A DNA stretch of 60,345 nt from an uncultured Lachnospiraceae bacterium (GCA_910583615.1 CAJTXP010000022.1:1-60345); one strand, 5' to 3'; counted from the stretch's first letter, positions 51,921 through 59,379 are shown. Translations and numbers: made by a program. The notes: generated by a model from the letters alone, not told the origin.

Positions 51921-52643
51921 TTAATCAAACAGTACCTCATCCACCGTCACAAATTCAAATCCTTCCGCTTTTAGAAGTTTGATAATCCTCTCAGTAGCCT
52001 GAACTGTACTCTTATAACTGTCATGCATCAGTATTATATCATTTTCCCCGGCATTTTTCATCACATGATTCACAATTGCATCCACATTCTGCGTTGTCCA
52101 GTCCAGGGTATCGATCGTCCACATGACCGGTATCAGATCCAGATTGGATTCCAGTCCCTCATTCCATGTTCCAAAAGGCGGGCGCACATACTCCGTGCCT
52201 TTACCCGTCAGTTCCTCAATCAGCTCGCTTGTTTCTGCAATCTCTTCATACGCCTGCTCTGTTGGAAGTCCTGTGATCTGCACATGATGGAACGTGTGAT
52301 TGCCGATCAGATGACCTTTCTCTGCGATCTCTTTCACCAGATCTTCATGCCCTTCAATATTCTGTCCGAGAATAAAAAAAGTCGCTGGAACCTGAGCCTC
52401 TTCCAGAACCTCCAGCATCTGTTCCGTATAAACTGGATGCGGCCCGTCGTCAAAGGTCAGTGCGATCTTTTTCACCTCCTGACCTTCTGTACCCGAATCC
52501 TCTTCTCTCTTCATCTCCCTGAGCAGTACGATCTCCGCTTCTGCATCCGTTTCTGCTCTCTGTGTCCTTCCATACAGAATCATCCCACAAAACAGAATCG
52601 CCGCAAGTTCCAAAAAACACAGTTGTCTTTTCCATCCCAACAT
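51921..52643 (-). CDS. polysaccharide deacetylase (NodB homology)
   Basis: 240 residues. An N-terminal membrane anchor (LCFLELAAILFCGMILYG) is followed by the NodB catalytic domain: ALTFDDGPHPVYTEQ with the metal Asp, HTFHHVQ with two His, YVRPPFGTWNEG, and LMHDSYKS. It probably deacetylates peptidoglycan or another envelope glycan outside the cell. Its stop is 20 bases before the WYL gene start, so they may be cotranscribed. Confidence 0.92.
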   Translation of the reverse strand: MLGWKRQLCFLELAAILFCGMILYGRTQRAETDAEAEIVLLREMKREEDSGTEGQEVKKIALTFDDGPHPVYTEQMLEVLEEAQVPATFFILGQNIEGHEDLVKEIAEKGHLIGNHTFHHVQITGLPTEQAYEEIAETSELIEELTGKGTEYVRPPFGTWNEGLESNLDLIPVMWTIDTLDWTTQNVDAIVNHVMKNAGENDIILMHDSYKSTVQATERIIKLLKAEGFEFVTVDEVLFD

Positions 52644-52886
52644 ATCGAATCCCTGCTATCCCACGAAGAATGTTCCTTATTTATACCTTATGATTGACGG
52701 CCTGTTTAATATGTCCGCTTCCCAGGAAATCCCTGTACGTTTCTCCTCCGCGATTTCTTTTTTCTTTTTTCCAGTTTTATTTATCCTTTTTAGAATTCTT
52801 TTAGAAGCGTGACATATTTCAGACACATTTGCCTGTTAGTATAATAACTGTAAGGAAGACATATCCGTATTTCATTCATAACACTT

Positions 52887-52908
52887 GGAGGGCCGTAAAA
52901 AGCCCTCC
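52887..52908. terminator. hairpin near the left end of the right-hand element
   Basis: GGAGGGC and GCCCTCC pair perfectly around an A-rich loop. It lies between the deacetylase promoter region and the candidate recombination core. There is no strong T run, so terminator function is uncertain. Confidence 0.4.
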
Positions 52909-52914
52909 ACTCCC

Positions 52915-52982
52915 TCGAAAATACAGGCTTTTGCGAATGCAGGAGCCTTTTATTTTTGCGATTTTACGACACTTTTACGACA
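52915..52982. other. candidate attachment site: core and two arm repeats
   Basis: TCGAAAA (52915-52921) and TTTTGCGA (52929-52936) flank tacaggc as imperfect inverted core-type sites with a seven-base spacer. TTTACGACA is repeated directly at 52963 and 52974, 11 bases apart. This layout, next to the integrase gene, fits the left end of the integrated element. The stretch 52644-53043 contains no gene. Confidence 0.45.
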
Positions 52983-53043
52983 ATTCATCATCGTTTCCAG
53001 AAGAAAGAAGCACCCGCCGCCTGCAGATGTTCCTGTACAATCC

Positions 53044-54291
53044 CTATATCACATTTTCCATCTTTCTGATCTCTTTCTTCAGCCGCTCCTGATCCACATG
53101 ATTGTATACTTTCATTGTGACCGCCGGATCGCTGTGCCCCATAATCGTCTGGAGCGCCTTCACATCCATGCCGGCTTCCGCCATCCGGGTGCATCCAGTA
53201 TGCCGCAGAATGTGGTTAGAGATCACCGGCAGCAGGACCGGCTCCCGCTTCTCCCTTTTCGCCCGTTCCTGTTCTTCCCGGTTGTAATTCCTGACGATCC
53301 CGTACAGGATGTAATTAAAGGATTTATAATTATAGGGCCGCTGGTTGCTGTTCAGGAAAATAAAATTCCGGTACCCGTCCAGCTCATAGTCACCGCACCG
53401 TCCCAGCATCATATTGAGCTTTTTCTGTTCCACAAATGCCCGGTATACCTGATCTGTCATGGGAATCTTACGGACTCCGCTTTCTGTCTTCGGAGTGCTG
53501 ACAAAATATTTCATCTGGCCGTTGATCCGGTCATAGTTCATCTGGTGCGTGATACTGATGGTCCTGCCCTTCATATCCACATCCGCCCATGTCAGCCCGC
53601 AGATCTCTCCCACCCTGCAGGCGGTCCCTATCATGATCTGGATCATGGGCAGATGGATTTTCATGCCTGGACTGCTGCCCACATAGTCAAGAAAAACCTG
53701 CTGTTCCCTTCTGGTCAGCGCTTCCCGCTTTCTGGTCCCCTCATAACCTTCCAGACAGCCTTTGGTTGGATTCTTGCGTATCAGATCATTGTCAACTGCA
53801 AATTCCAGTGAAGGCCGCAGCAGATTGTTGTGAAACATCCGAACCGTGCCGTCTGAATGTCCGCTCTGACTCAACCCGGCATAGAACTTTTGAATGTTCG
53901 CTTTTTTAATATCGCAGATCACCATCTTTCCCAGCCGGTTGCCTTCCAGATGAAGGTGCCACAGCTCATAATACTTGGAACGGGACTTTTCTTTCAGTTT
54001 GGTCTTATGCTCCATATACATGCGGAAAAGCTCGTTCAGCGTCATTCTGGAAGCCCTGACAGCATCAATGCCGTCTGCAAGGTCTTTCTCTATCGCTTTT
54101 TCCTTCTCACGCAGGGACAGATCATCCCGTTTCCCTTTCGGGGTCCGGTCCGACGGTACCAGACGCCAGCTGTATACTGTCTTTCTCTGGCCACCGGCAA
54201 AATATTTATACTCATACTTGCCGTCTTTACGCTGATGCTCATTGTCCCGAAGTATCCGACCTTTATTGTCCGTTCTTTTCTTTCCAGCCAT
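53044..54291 (-). CDS. tyrosine-type site-specific integrase (Tn916-like)
   Basis: 415 residues. An N-terminal arm-binding domain (DNEHQRKDGKYEYKYFAGGQRKTVYSWRL) and a core-binding domain precede the catalytic domain. The catalytic Arg is in GTACRVGEICGLTW, HILRHTGCTRMAEAG gives the HxxR, a GHSD His follows, and the nucleophile Tyr is in MKVYNHVDQ. It would integrate and excise the element from about 52.9 kb rightward. AAAGGCGG precedes the ATG. It is the last gene of the XRE-controlled operon. Confidence 0.95.
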   Translation of the reverse strand: MAGKKRTDNKGRILRDNEHQRKDGKYEYKYFAGGQRKTVYSWRLVPSDRTPKGKRDDLSLREKEKAIEKDLADGIDAVRASRMTLNELFRMYMEHKTKLKEKSRSKYYELWHLHLEGNRLGKMVICDIKKANIQKFYAGLSQSGHSDGTVRMFHNNLLRPSLEFAVDNDLIRKNPTKGCLEGYEGTRKREALTRREQQVFLDYVGSSPGMKIHLPMIQIMIGTACRVGEICGLTWADVDMKGRTISITHQMNYDRINGQMKYFVSTPKTESGVRKIPMTDQVYRAFVEQKKLNMMLGRCGDYELDGYRNFIFLNSNQRPYNYKSFNYILYGIVRNYNREEQERAKREKREPVLLPVISNHILRHTGCTRMAEAGMDVKALQTIMGHSDPAVTMKVYNHVDQERLKKEIRKMENVI

Positions 54292-54361
54292 AAAAACACC
54301 GCCTTTCTATGTCAGGGCGGGCAGCAGGCCATATTAACCGCCGCCGTCCCTTTCCTGAATC

Positions 54362-54793
54362 TCATGCAGAATTCCTTTTATTGCGCCTGATGACCATTCT
54401 GAGGGGCTCCGGGGCCTGCTGCCCGTATTCCTCGACTGCTGCCACCGTAACAGCCTTTACGCCCTTTCCAGAGTGAACAAGCACCCGGTCCCCGATCTTC
54501 ACCCGGTCAATCAGAATTCCCGGAAGTTCCCAGACGTACAGCTTCCCGCCCGGCCGGTGTGCCGCTGTTATGGTCTGCCGCCTGCCGTACCTGACAGGAA
54601 CATGACTCACACCATACCAGACCGCCAGCAGGTAGCTTGTGTATCCGTCTATCAGGTTCCCGGTCCCGTCAATGATGATCTCCGACTCAAAAGAGCCATG
54701 CGCCTGATAATACTGGTCCTTACGTTCCATCTTCTCCGGCTTCGGGGGATGCTCCGTGAAGCACGGAAAAATCTTTATATTGTCTATCCTCAT
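54362..54793 (-). CDS. ParB-like domain protein of the element (function unknown)
   Basis: 143 residues. The middle part EIIIDGTGNLIDGYTSYLLAV followed by VPVRYGRR resembles a ParB/sulfiredoxin-like N-terminal fold. The C-terminal half is a beta-rich region with KIGDRVLVHSGKGVKAVTV. The ATG at 54793 follows AAAGGTTGG. Similar proteins occur on other clostridial elements as I recall, without a known role. Confidence 0.6.
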   Translation of the reverse strand: MRIDNIKIFPCFTEHPPKPEKMERKDQYYQAHGSFESEIIIDGTGNLIDGYTSYLLAVWYGVSHVPVRYGRRQTITAAHRPGGKLYVWELPGILIDRVKIGDRVLVHSGKGVKAVTVAAVEEYGQQAPEPLRMVIRRNKRNSA

Positions 54794-54874
54794 ATTTCCA
54801 ACCTTTCTTTGCTGATCTGGTCCTGCTGCCGTCCGGCTCATGCACCCTTTCCGGAAAGACAGCAGGTATCTTTG

Positions 54875-55177
54875 TCATGCGCCAACAGCACAAAGCAGTA
54901 ATTTAGCAGCCCTGTCAGCCTGTTCTTCGTACGCCTCATGTGCTTCCGGAGAAATTGCATCACTGGTTATATTCCCTTTATCATAGTGCAGAAATGCATG
55001 GGCAAGTTCATGAGCCAGATTATAGTTGATATCGTCAATAGACAGGCTCTGCTGTATTGCAAGACGATTTCCTTTCATCCTGCCTGTACTGGCTTTCAGC
55101 GGTGCAAATCTTACAATTATCCCATGGTCAACCGCCAGATGCATCAGCCTTTCAAAAACCTCACCTTTATCACGCAT
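54875..55177 (-). CDS. ImmA/IrrE-family metallopeptidase
   Basis: About 100 residues with the zinc motif HELAHAFLHYDKG. ImmA-like peptidases cleave XRE-type repressors of mobile elements, so it may act on the XRE protein at 56661. A GTG directly before the ATG at 55177 could be the start instead. It overlaps the preceding small gene by eight bases. Confidence 0.82.
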   Translation of the reverse strand: MRDKGEVFERLMHLAVDHGIIVRFAPLKASTGRMKGNRLAIQQSLSIDDINYNLAHELAHAFLHYDKGNITSDAISPEAHEAYEEQADRAAKLLLCAVGA

Positions 55178-55340
55178 CACCGGTACCGCCTTCCCTTCCG
55201 GAATCCCAGCCGCTCCGTTTCATGCTCTCCAGCGCCAACTGCTGCCAGCGTTCATCACTCATCATTGGAATGTCCACCAGCGGAAAGACTCCCGCTGGTG
55301 TTTTCACCTGCTCAATTACCGGATATCCTGATATACTCAT
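55170..55340 (-). CDS. small protein of the element operon (56 residues)
   Basis: It reads MSISGYPVIEQVKTPAGVFP and then LVDIPMMSDERWQQLALESM. Its ATG overlaps the stop of the preceding gene (ATGA), and its end overlaps the ImmA-like gene. The tight coupling on both sides supports that it is real. No family is recognised. Confidence 0.6.
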   Translation of the reverse strand: MSISGYPVIEQVKTPAGVFPLVDIPMMSDERWQQLALESMKRSGWDSGREGGTGDA

Positions 55341-55840
55341 GCGCCTGCACCTGTCTTTCTGCGGGCACGGTCCGCCCGTTTTCCCATGATAAAGCCGTAG
55401 ACGTAGGCTTCAATCAACAGCCATTTATCGCCCGACTCTGCCCAGTCAAAGCCCTTCCGTGCATATCTGCAATAAGCGATAAATGCATCAAGGTCCATAG
55501 AAAGATATACAGATGCCTTCTGAAAATCGAGCAGTTCGCCCAGCTTCCGTCCCCGGTGCTCCCAAGCGGCTTTATAAGCTTCATTGGCCAGGCACATCAC
55601 CTTTACCGCCACCGCGCGGTCATCGTCGCTTAAATTATCAGCAGCAGAAAGTTTTTCCTGTACATCATCCACAACGTACAGTTTCCGACGGCTCCGGTCA
55701 TTAAGGCCCGTCTCATAGGCCGTGTTCAGAATCTTCTGGAGATCCTGAAGGAATAACCGCCCTGCTTCCGTCTCCGTCCTGTCTTCGCTGAACAGTTCCA
55801 GCACCTGATCTATCCGATCATCCGTAATTGGGTATTGCAT
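55337..55840 (-). CDS. conserved element protein of unknown function
   Basis: 167 residues, largely helical, beginning MQYPITDDRIDQVLELFSED. There is no catalytic motif that I recognise. The ATG at 55840 is nine bases after AAAGGA; an ATG at 55849 lies too close to that site. It is followed by the 56-residue gene with overlap. It is the third gene of the leftward operon. Confidence 0.6.
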   Translation of the reverse strand: MQYPITDDRIDQVLELFSEDRTETEAGRLFLQDLQKILNTAYETGLNDRSRRKLYVVDDVQEKLSAADNLSDDDRAVAVKVMCLANEAYKAAWEHRGRKLGELLDFQKASVYLSMDLDAFIAYCRYARKGFDWAESGDKWLLIEAYVYGFIMGKRADRARRKTGAGA

Positions 55841-55918
55841 TTTTATCATTCCTTTCTTTACAGGGGGCAGCAGGTGTGCTATACTGCCTACATACCCCCA
55901 ATTCGTCAGGTTGTCGGG

Positions 55919-56086
55919 TTACCTGCCCCTTGTCAGATGGCGCTCTGACAGGGGCTTTTTATATTCTCTGCTCATCCGGTCCGCCGTCTCCATGATCTCC
56001 CGGTGTCTTTGCAGGAACTCCGAGTTGTGCAGCCCCAGCCGCTTTTCTTCGGCTTCCATCATGTCTGCAAGGTCTTTCTCTGTCAT
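55919..56086 (-). CDS. small helical protein (55 residues)
   Basis: It begins MTEKDLADMMEAEEKRLGLH and is highly charged. The ATG at 56086 follows GGCGG. It starts 16 bases after the coiled-coil gene and belongs to the same operon. Function unknown. Confidence 0.55.
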   Translation of the reverse strand: MTEKDLADMMEAEEKRLGLHNSEFLQRHREIMETADRMSREYKKPLSERHLTRGR

Positions 56087-56102
56087 CCGATCACCGCCCA
56101 AT

Positions 56103-56378
56103 CTATGCGACGGTGAAACGGCGGCTTGCGCTGGTCCTGCAATACTGGCTGTAAATCTCCGGCAGCGCCGCTTTCAGTGCCTTCCCGTCCAGGCGGTTGC
56201 TGATGATCTCTTTCCAGCGGATGATGAAGTTCTTTGTCTTCAGTTCGTCCACTCCCTTTTCCTCAAGGTCTGCTTTCAGCTCCGACTTGATAGCGTCCGC
56301 CTGCTCCTGAAGTTCTGCGATCTGGCTTTCCAGTGCTTTCAGCTTCTTCACTCTGTTTTCCATCATTCTTTCGGTCAT
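56103..56378 (-). CDS. coiled-coil element protein (91 residues)
   Basis: It begins MTERMMENRVKKLKALESQI with a continuous coiled coil to about residue 40, then a compact C-terminal part with IIRWKEIISNRLDGKALKAALP. From memory, similar proteins are common in phage-like regions of Lachnospiraceae. It is the first gene after the promoter at 56523-56551. Function unknown. Confidence 0.6.
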   Translation of the reverse strand: MTERMMENRVKKLKALESQIAELQEQADAIKSELKADLEEKGVDELKTKNFIIRWKEIISNRLDGKALKAALPEIYSQYCRTSASRRFTVA

Positions 56379-56522
56379 GTTCTGACTCTCCTTTCATCTT
56401 TGAGCAAGTGTCCAGGGGCTAAAACGGATGTGCGGCTCATGCGGCTGATCTGTTATCCTGTCTGGCTCTTACCTTCGGGCTGTTTCCCTCGTTAGCTTTG
56501 ACTTTCTTCATTTGATGATTTT

Positions 56523-56551
56523 ATTATACACTAATTAGTGTCGTTTGTCAA
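56523..56551 (-). promoter_or_regulatory. consensus promoter of the leftward element operon, with embedded operator
   Basis: Minus-strand TTGACA (56551-56546), 17 bases, TATAAT (56528-56523), a perfect match to the housekeeping consensus. The palindrome ACACTAATTAGTGT at 56528-56541 fills most of the spacer and would be bound by a repressor. It reads into the coiled-coil gene and on to the integrase. Confidence 0.85.
56528..56541. promoter_or_regulatory. 14-bp palindromic operator
   Basis: ACACTAATTAGTGT is a perfect palindrome and overlaps the last base of the -10 box of the leftward promoter. The likely ligand is the divergent XRE protein encoded at 56661. Confidence 0.7.
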
Positions 56552-56592
56552 CTACTATTTGCAACTTTTTTATTTATTCTAATAATAATTAT

Positions 56593-56621
56593 TTGACGTA
56601 CTACATTTTATAGTGTATACT
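56593..56621 (+). promoter_or_regulatory. promoter of the XRE regulator
   Basis: Plus-strand TTGACG (56593-56598), 17 bases, TATACT (56616-56621), leading to the XRE gene 40 bases further on. Confidence 0.75.
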
Positions 56622-56660
56622 TATAAGTAAATTCAAACGCAAGAAAGGAGTGTGTATTCT

Positions 56661-56879
56661 ATGTCACTTACTATGGGTGAGAAAATTAAAATCATGTTAA
56701 AACGCAGAAATATGACACTTGCTCAACTGGCAGAAAAAACAGGGCAATCCAGACAAAACATGTCAAATAAAATGAGTCGTGACAATTTTAGTGAAAAAGA
56801 ATTATTGACAATAGCTGATGTCCTCGGCTGCACTTATCGCGCAGGATTTATAATGAACGACACAGGGGAAGAGGTTTAA
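56661..56879 (+). CDS. XRE-family HTH regulator
   Basis: 72 residues, almost only the HTH: KIKIMLKRRNMTLAQLAEKTGQSRQNMSNKM and FSEKELLTIADVLGC. The ATG at 56661 is ten bases after AAGGAG; a GTG at 56652 is too close. It is divergent from the integrase operon, the standard layout of a repressor of an integrative element. The ImmA-like peptidase in that operon may inactivate it. Confidence 0.88.
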   Translation: MSLTMGEKIKIMLKRRNMTLAQLAEKTGQSRQNMSNKMSRDNFSEKELLTIADVLGCTYRAGFIMNDTGEEV

Positions 56880-57013
56880 TATAGCCCCTGTGACGCTCCA
56901 CTCGTCCCACAGGACGACCCGGTCCGCATCCGGGCAGTTTCTTTCTGCTTTCCAGAAAAGAGAAGCACATACAGGGCATAAGGGGGCGCTGATCTGCCGA
57001 CCCCTTCAAAGGG

Positions 57014-57220
57014 ATGTATTTCACGATCCCCCGGTATGTAGCAAAACACTACACACCGCACAAGTGCCCGAACTGTCCAGGCATTCGCCACACAGGGAGA
57101 ACCCGTACTTTTTGGTACGGGATGAAGCAGGTACCGGCAAATCGACAGCGGCTTACGGACATTTGTCCCCGGCTCCAGAATCATCAACTGCCGGTATTCC
57201 TCATTCATGAAGAATTATGA
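57014..57220 (+). CDS. possible small protein with a CPNC motif
   Basis: 68 residues beginning MYFTIPRYVAKHYTPHKCPN, with a CPNC pair and RTRTFWYGMKQVPANRQRL. The amino-acid mix is more protein-like than other frames in this stretch. The ribosome binding site (AAAGGG) is too close to the ATG. No family recognised. Confidence 0.3.
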   Translation: MYFTIPRYVAKHYTPHKCPNCPGIRHTGRTRTFWYGMKQVPANRQRLTDICPRLQNHQLPVFLIHEEL

Positions 57221-57309
57221 ACAGCGGCTGATCCGGGGCCCCGGCGTCTTGACATCCATGTCGAACCGCAGATATTTTACAGGGCTTCCAGATCAATCAT
57301 TTTCTGGAA

Positions 57310-57435
57310 GGTTTTATGTATTTCCCGCCGGGAAATGGTATTTTCTCTATTGGTTTTACATAATTCCCGCCGAATTTACGTATTTTCGGGCCGATCTTAC
57401 GTAATTTCCAGCAGGTATTATGTATCTTTAGCACA
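57310..57435. repeat. six 21-bp direct repeats (iteron-like)
   Basis: Units start at 57310, 57331, 57352, 57373, 57394 and 57415, each exactly 21 bases. The shared core is TTAYGTAWTTTCC with a CCCGCCG end in the best copies; the second unit is the most divergent. A period of two helical turns suits side-by-side protein binding, as at plasmid-type origins or recombinase/regulator sites. Confidence 0.65.
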
Positions 57436-57878
57436 TGCACCCCAAAAGCAAATGCTGTTTGTAATCCTTTCAGACATTTCAGTCTAAAAGTTTTTCCCAA
57501 TTCGTTGGGAAATTACTGTACACAAAAACTGCATACATAAATGCTGTTTCTGCCAACATTTATCCAGATAACGAATTATTCACCGTCTGGAGCAGACCGG
57601 CGGCATGGGTAGCAGGCAGAAGCTCAGACCCATTTGGGACTCACCTGCAACACTGATCTTTTACCCGTCTTTTCTCCATTCGTGGGGAAAACTCTTCTCG
57701 CAGGACGACCTTCCCTGTCATTTCCAGAAGAAGCCGGCAACCTTTTGGTTGTCTCCCTGGCTGACTGGAAAAGGATATACGCCGAACTGGCCACAACTTA
57801 GTGATGCACGCCCTGCTGCCGATTCAGCTTTTAACGCATCCCATTTGGGCGTGGTTGTTTGGTTCTGGTCTGGCTATG

Positions 57879-57911
57879 GTACGAAAATCGTACTGACAAC
57901 CATTTGGTTGT
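57879..57911. repeat. two adjacent perfect hairpins
   Basis: GTACGA-AAA-TCGTAC (57879-57893) is followed two bases later by ACAACCA-TT-TGGTTGT (57896-57911). No T run follows. A role as single-strand origin, transfer site or RNA structure is possible. Confidence 0.5.
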
Positions 57912-58367
57912 GAGCGTCCTGCTGCCGACATCTAGCTTATACGCCTGCTGCCGATCTGTGGGCGGATGTCTCACCGTCCCCGGCTCCCCCCCCCTTGTAC
58001 GTTTTTAGGACGAACCTCAAGCATCCGTTTTTCGGACGGTTCCCCCTTTTTAGGGTGTTAGAAATGTTACCATAGCCGCCGATCTGCCGGGCAGCAGGCT
58101 TTTTTGCGTACAGTTTTGTAAGTTTTACCAGATAACAGGAACGCTCCCGGCTCTGGTATCGCCACTTGTGGCGACGCTCCGGCAGGTCCTGCAGCCGGTG
58201 ATCCTGTCGCCTGCTGTCCTGGCTGATCTGGTTCCGCCTATACATGCGCATGTGCCAAGGTGTCACCTGCTGCCAGTCTGGTATATATCCACGGATAGCA
58301 GGTCCCCGCCTGTTGCCGATCTGTCTTATTTGGTTGTAGGTTTGTGGGAATGAACAGCAGTTCGCCC

Positions 58368-58396
58368 TTGCGTCCTGCTGCCGAATATGGTAAGAT
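58368..58396 (+). promoter_or_regulatory. candidate promoter of a convergent RNA facing the toxin gene
   Basis: TTGCGT, 17 bases, TAAGAT on the plus strand. Both boxes are moderate. Support comes from the 40 bases after it, which resemble the 40 bases after the toxin promoter -10 on the other strand. Confidence 0.4.
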
Positions 58397-58402
58397 TGAG
58401 AA

Positions 58403-58496
58403 AAGGAAAGCCAGAGACGCACGGCTTACCCAAATAACAAACGTTTAATGCTTTACAGCATCAGCCGTCATTATTGCAGTAATGGCGGCTATTTTC
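58403..58496 (+). ncRNA. candidate antisense RNA of a type I toxin-antitoxin pair
   Basis: Predicted from the promoter at 58368 to just past the hairpin at 58463-58490, which is followed by ATTTTC. Its 3' end would overlap the 3' end of the toxin mRNA. Its 5' part contains AAGCC...GGCTTACCC, also seen in the toxin leader. Existence and ends are inferred. Confidence 0.35.
58463..58490. terminator. hairpin at the toxin stop codon
   Basis: AGCCGTCATTA pairs with TAATGGCGGCT (one G-T pair). The toxin stop codon lies in the stem. The T run is on the plus-strand side. Confidence 0.6.
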
Positions 58497-58581
58497 GTCC
58501 CCTGAAGATCGTATAGCACAGACCAACAAGGGCAACAATGAAAATTCCAGTCTGAACAAGGTCAGAATATGTAATCGTCAT
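58489..58581 (-). CDS. 30-residue holin-like membrane toxin peptide
   Basis: The peptide is MTITYSDLVQTGIFIVALVG followed by LCYTIFRGRK. It has one membrane span and a basic tail, the pattern of the putative holin-like toxin family (Hol_Tox, TxpA/Fst-type type I toxins). GGAGGG lies seven bases before the ATG. A promoter is at 58681-58709, and the leader can hide the ribosome binding site. It is shorter than usual annotation limits and would be missed by gene callers. Confidence 0.75.
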   Translation of the reverse strand: MTITYSDLVQTGIFIVALVGLCYTIFRGRK

Positions 58582-58588
58582 TGGCGTT

Positions 58589-58646
58589 CCCTCCTTCCTG
58601 TTGAAGTCTGGAGGGTTAGCCCCTCCGAATTTTCAGTTACGGAGGG
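58589..58646 (-). promoter_or_regulatory. toxin mRNA leader with alternating CCCTCC/GGAGGG blocks
   Basis: In mRNA order the blocks are CCCTCC (58646-58641), GGAGGG (58626-58621), CCCTCC (58615-58610) and GGAGGG (58594-58589), the last being the ribosome binding site. Pairing of blocks 1-2 lets 3 cover the site; pairing of 2-3 frees it. This is a plausible translational switch. Confidence 0.6.
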
Positions 58647-58680
58647 TAAGCCGCCCGGCTCTCTGGTTTTCCTGTCTCAC

Positions 58681-58709
58681 ATTCTACCATAGAGCCGCTT
58701 TTTCTTCAA
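58681..58709 (-). promoter_or_regulatory. promoter of the holin-like toxin gene
   Basis: Minus-strand TTGAAG (58709-58704), 17 bases, TAGAAT (58686-58681). The predicted start near 58674 gives a leader of about 93 bases. Confidence 0.6.
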
Positions 58710-58797
58710 TCCCATTCCCTGACATGTTTTAAAGCCTGATTTCCCGTTTTATCCCCATACCCTATAACTTTTACCTTTGAACCTTTAAAAGCCGAAA

Positions 58798-59289
58798 TCA
58801 GACCGTTTCACACCGATCGTTATTTGTCTGATTGAGATTTCTGCGCATTGTCTCCGCCTTCTTCCGCTTCTGTTCCTCTGTAAGCACCAAGCCCGGATTT
58901 ATCCGTATCCACTCGACAGGAATATGAGCCAGCAGCGCCCCGTCCGGATTCTCCGCCAGTATCCTGCATTCTTCCGGGTATTTTTCCGCCAGCTTCCGGA
59001 TACGGGTTTTAAACCGGCCCTGAGAAAACTGCGCCGTTGCTGTCCTTGCACCCTGAACAAATTCGATTCCGTTTTCCACATTGTCGGACGGGTCCGGCCT
59101 GACAATCCCTTTCAGATCCACGTCCGCCGCAGTCGCCAGCGCTTCCAGCGTGCCGTCACTGGTAAAGCCGCCATTGTCCAGAATCCAGTTAAGGGAAAAT
59201 CCGGACAGGCCGGTACTTCTGCAAATCTGGTCAGTTGTCAGGTTCTTTTCCTGCATGATCTCTTTGTATTCTTTGGTCTTCAATCTCAT
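58798..59289 (-). CDS. HTH domain protein of the element
   Basis: 163 residues. The first 60 residues form an XRE-like HTH (EIMQEKNLTTDQICRSTGLS, LNWILDNGGF, LEALATAADVDL). The C-terminal part has RIRKLAEKYPEECRILAENP and HIPVEWIRINP, a region I recall in similar clostridial element proteins with unknown role. AAAGGAAAC precedes the ATG. It may regulate the right-hand genes. Confidence 0.65.
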   Translation of the reverse strand: MRLKTKEYKEIMQEKNLTTDQICRSTGLSGFSLNWILDNGGFTSDGTLEALATAADVDLKGIVRPDPSDNVENGIEFVQGARTATAQFSQGRFKTRIRKLAEKYPEECRILAENPDGALLAHIPVEWIRINPGLVLTEEQKRKKAETMRRNLNQTNNDRCETV

Positions 59290-59379
59290 GTTTCCTTTTC
59301 TCCTTTCCGTTTATCGCCCTGGCAGGCAAAAACCGGCAGCAGGGCGCCCAGCATGTTACAAAAGTGTTCCAGAAGGGAA

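Larger units (their letters stand above)
56880..58367. other. 1.5-kb mostly non-coding region of the element
   Basis: No reading frame here looks confidently coding. It holds a possible 68-residue frame (57014-57220), six 21-base repeats (57310-57435), two perfect hairpins in a row (57879-57911) and a cluster of CCTGCTGCC motifs (57812, 57918, 57944, 58265, 58374; inverse at 58090). Replication, transfer or structured RNA functions are possible; none is shown. Confidence 0.5.

Noticed and set aside
57937..58422. 161-residue minus-strand frame
   Set aside because: Low-complexity basic composition, no ribosome binding site, and it runs through the hairpin and motif-rich region.
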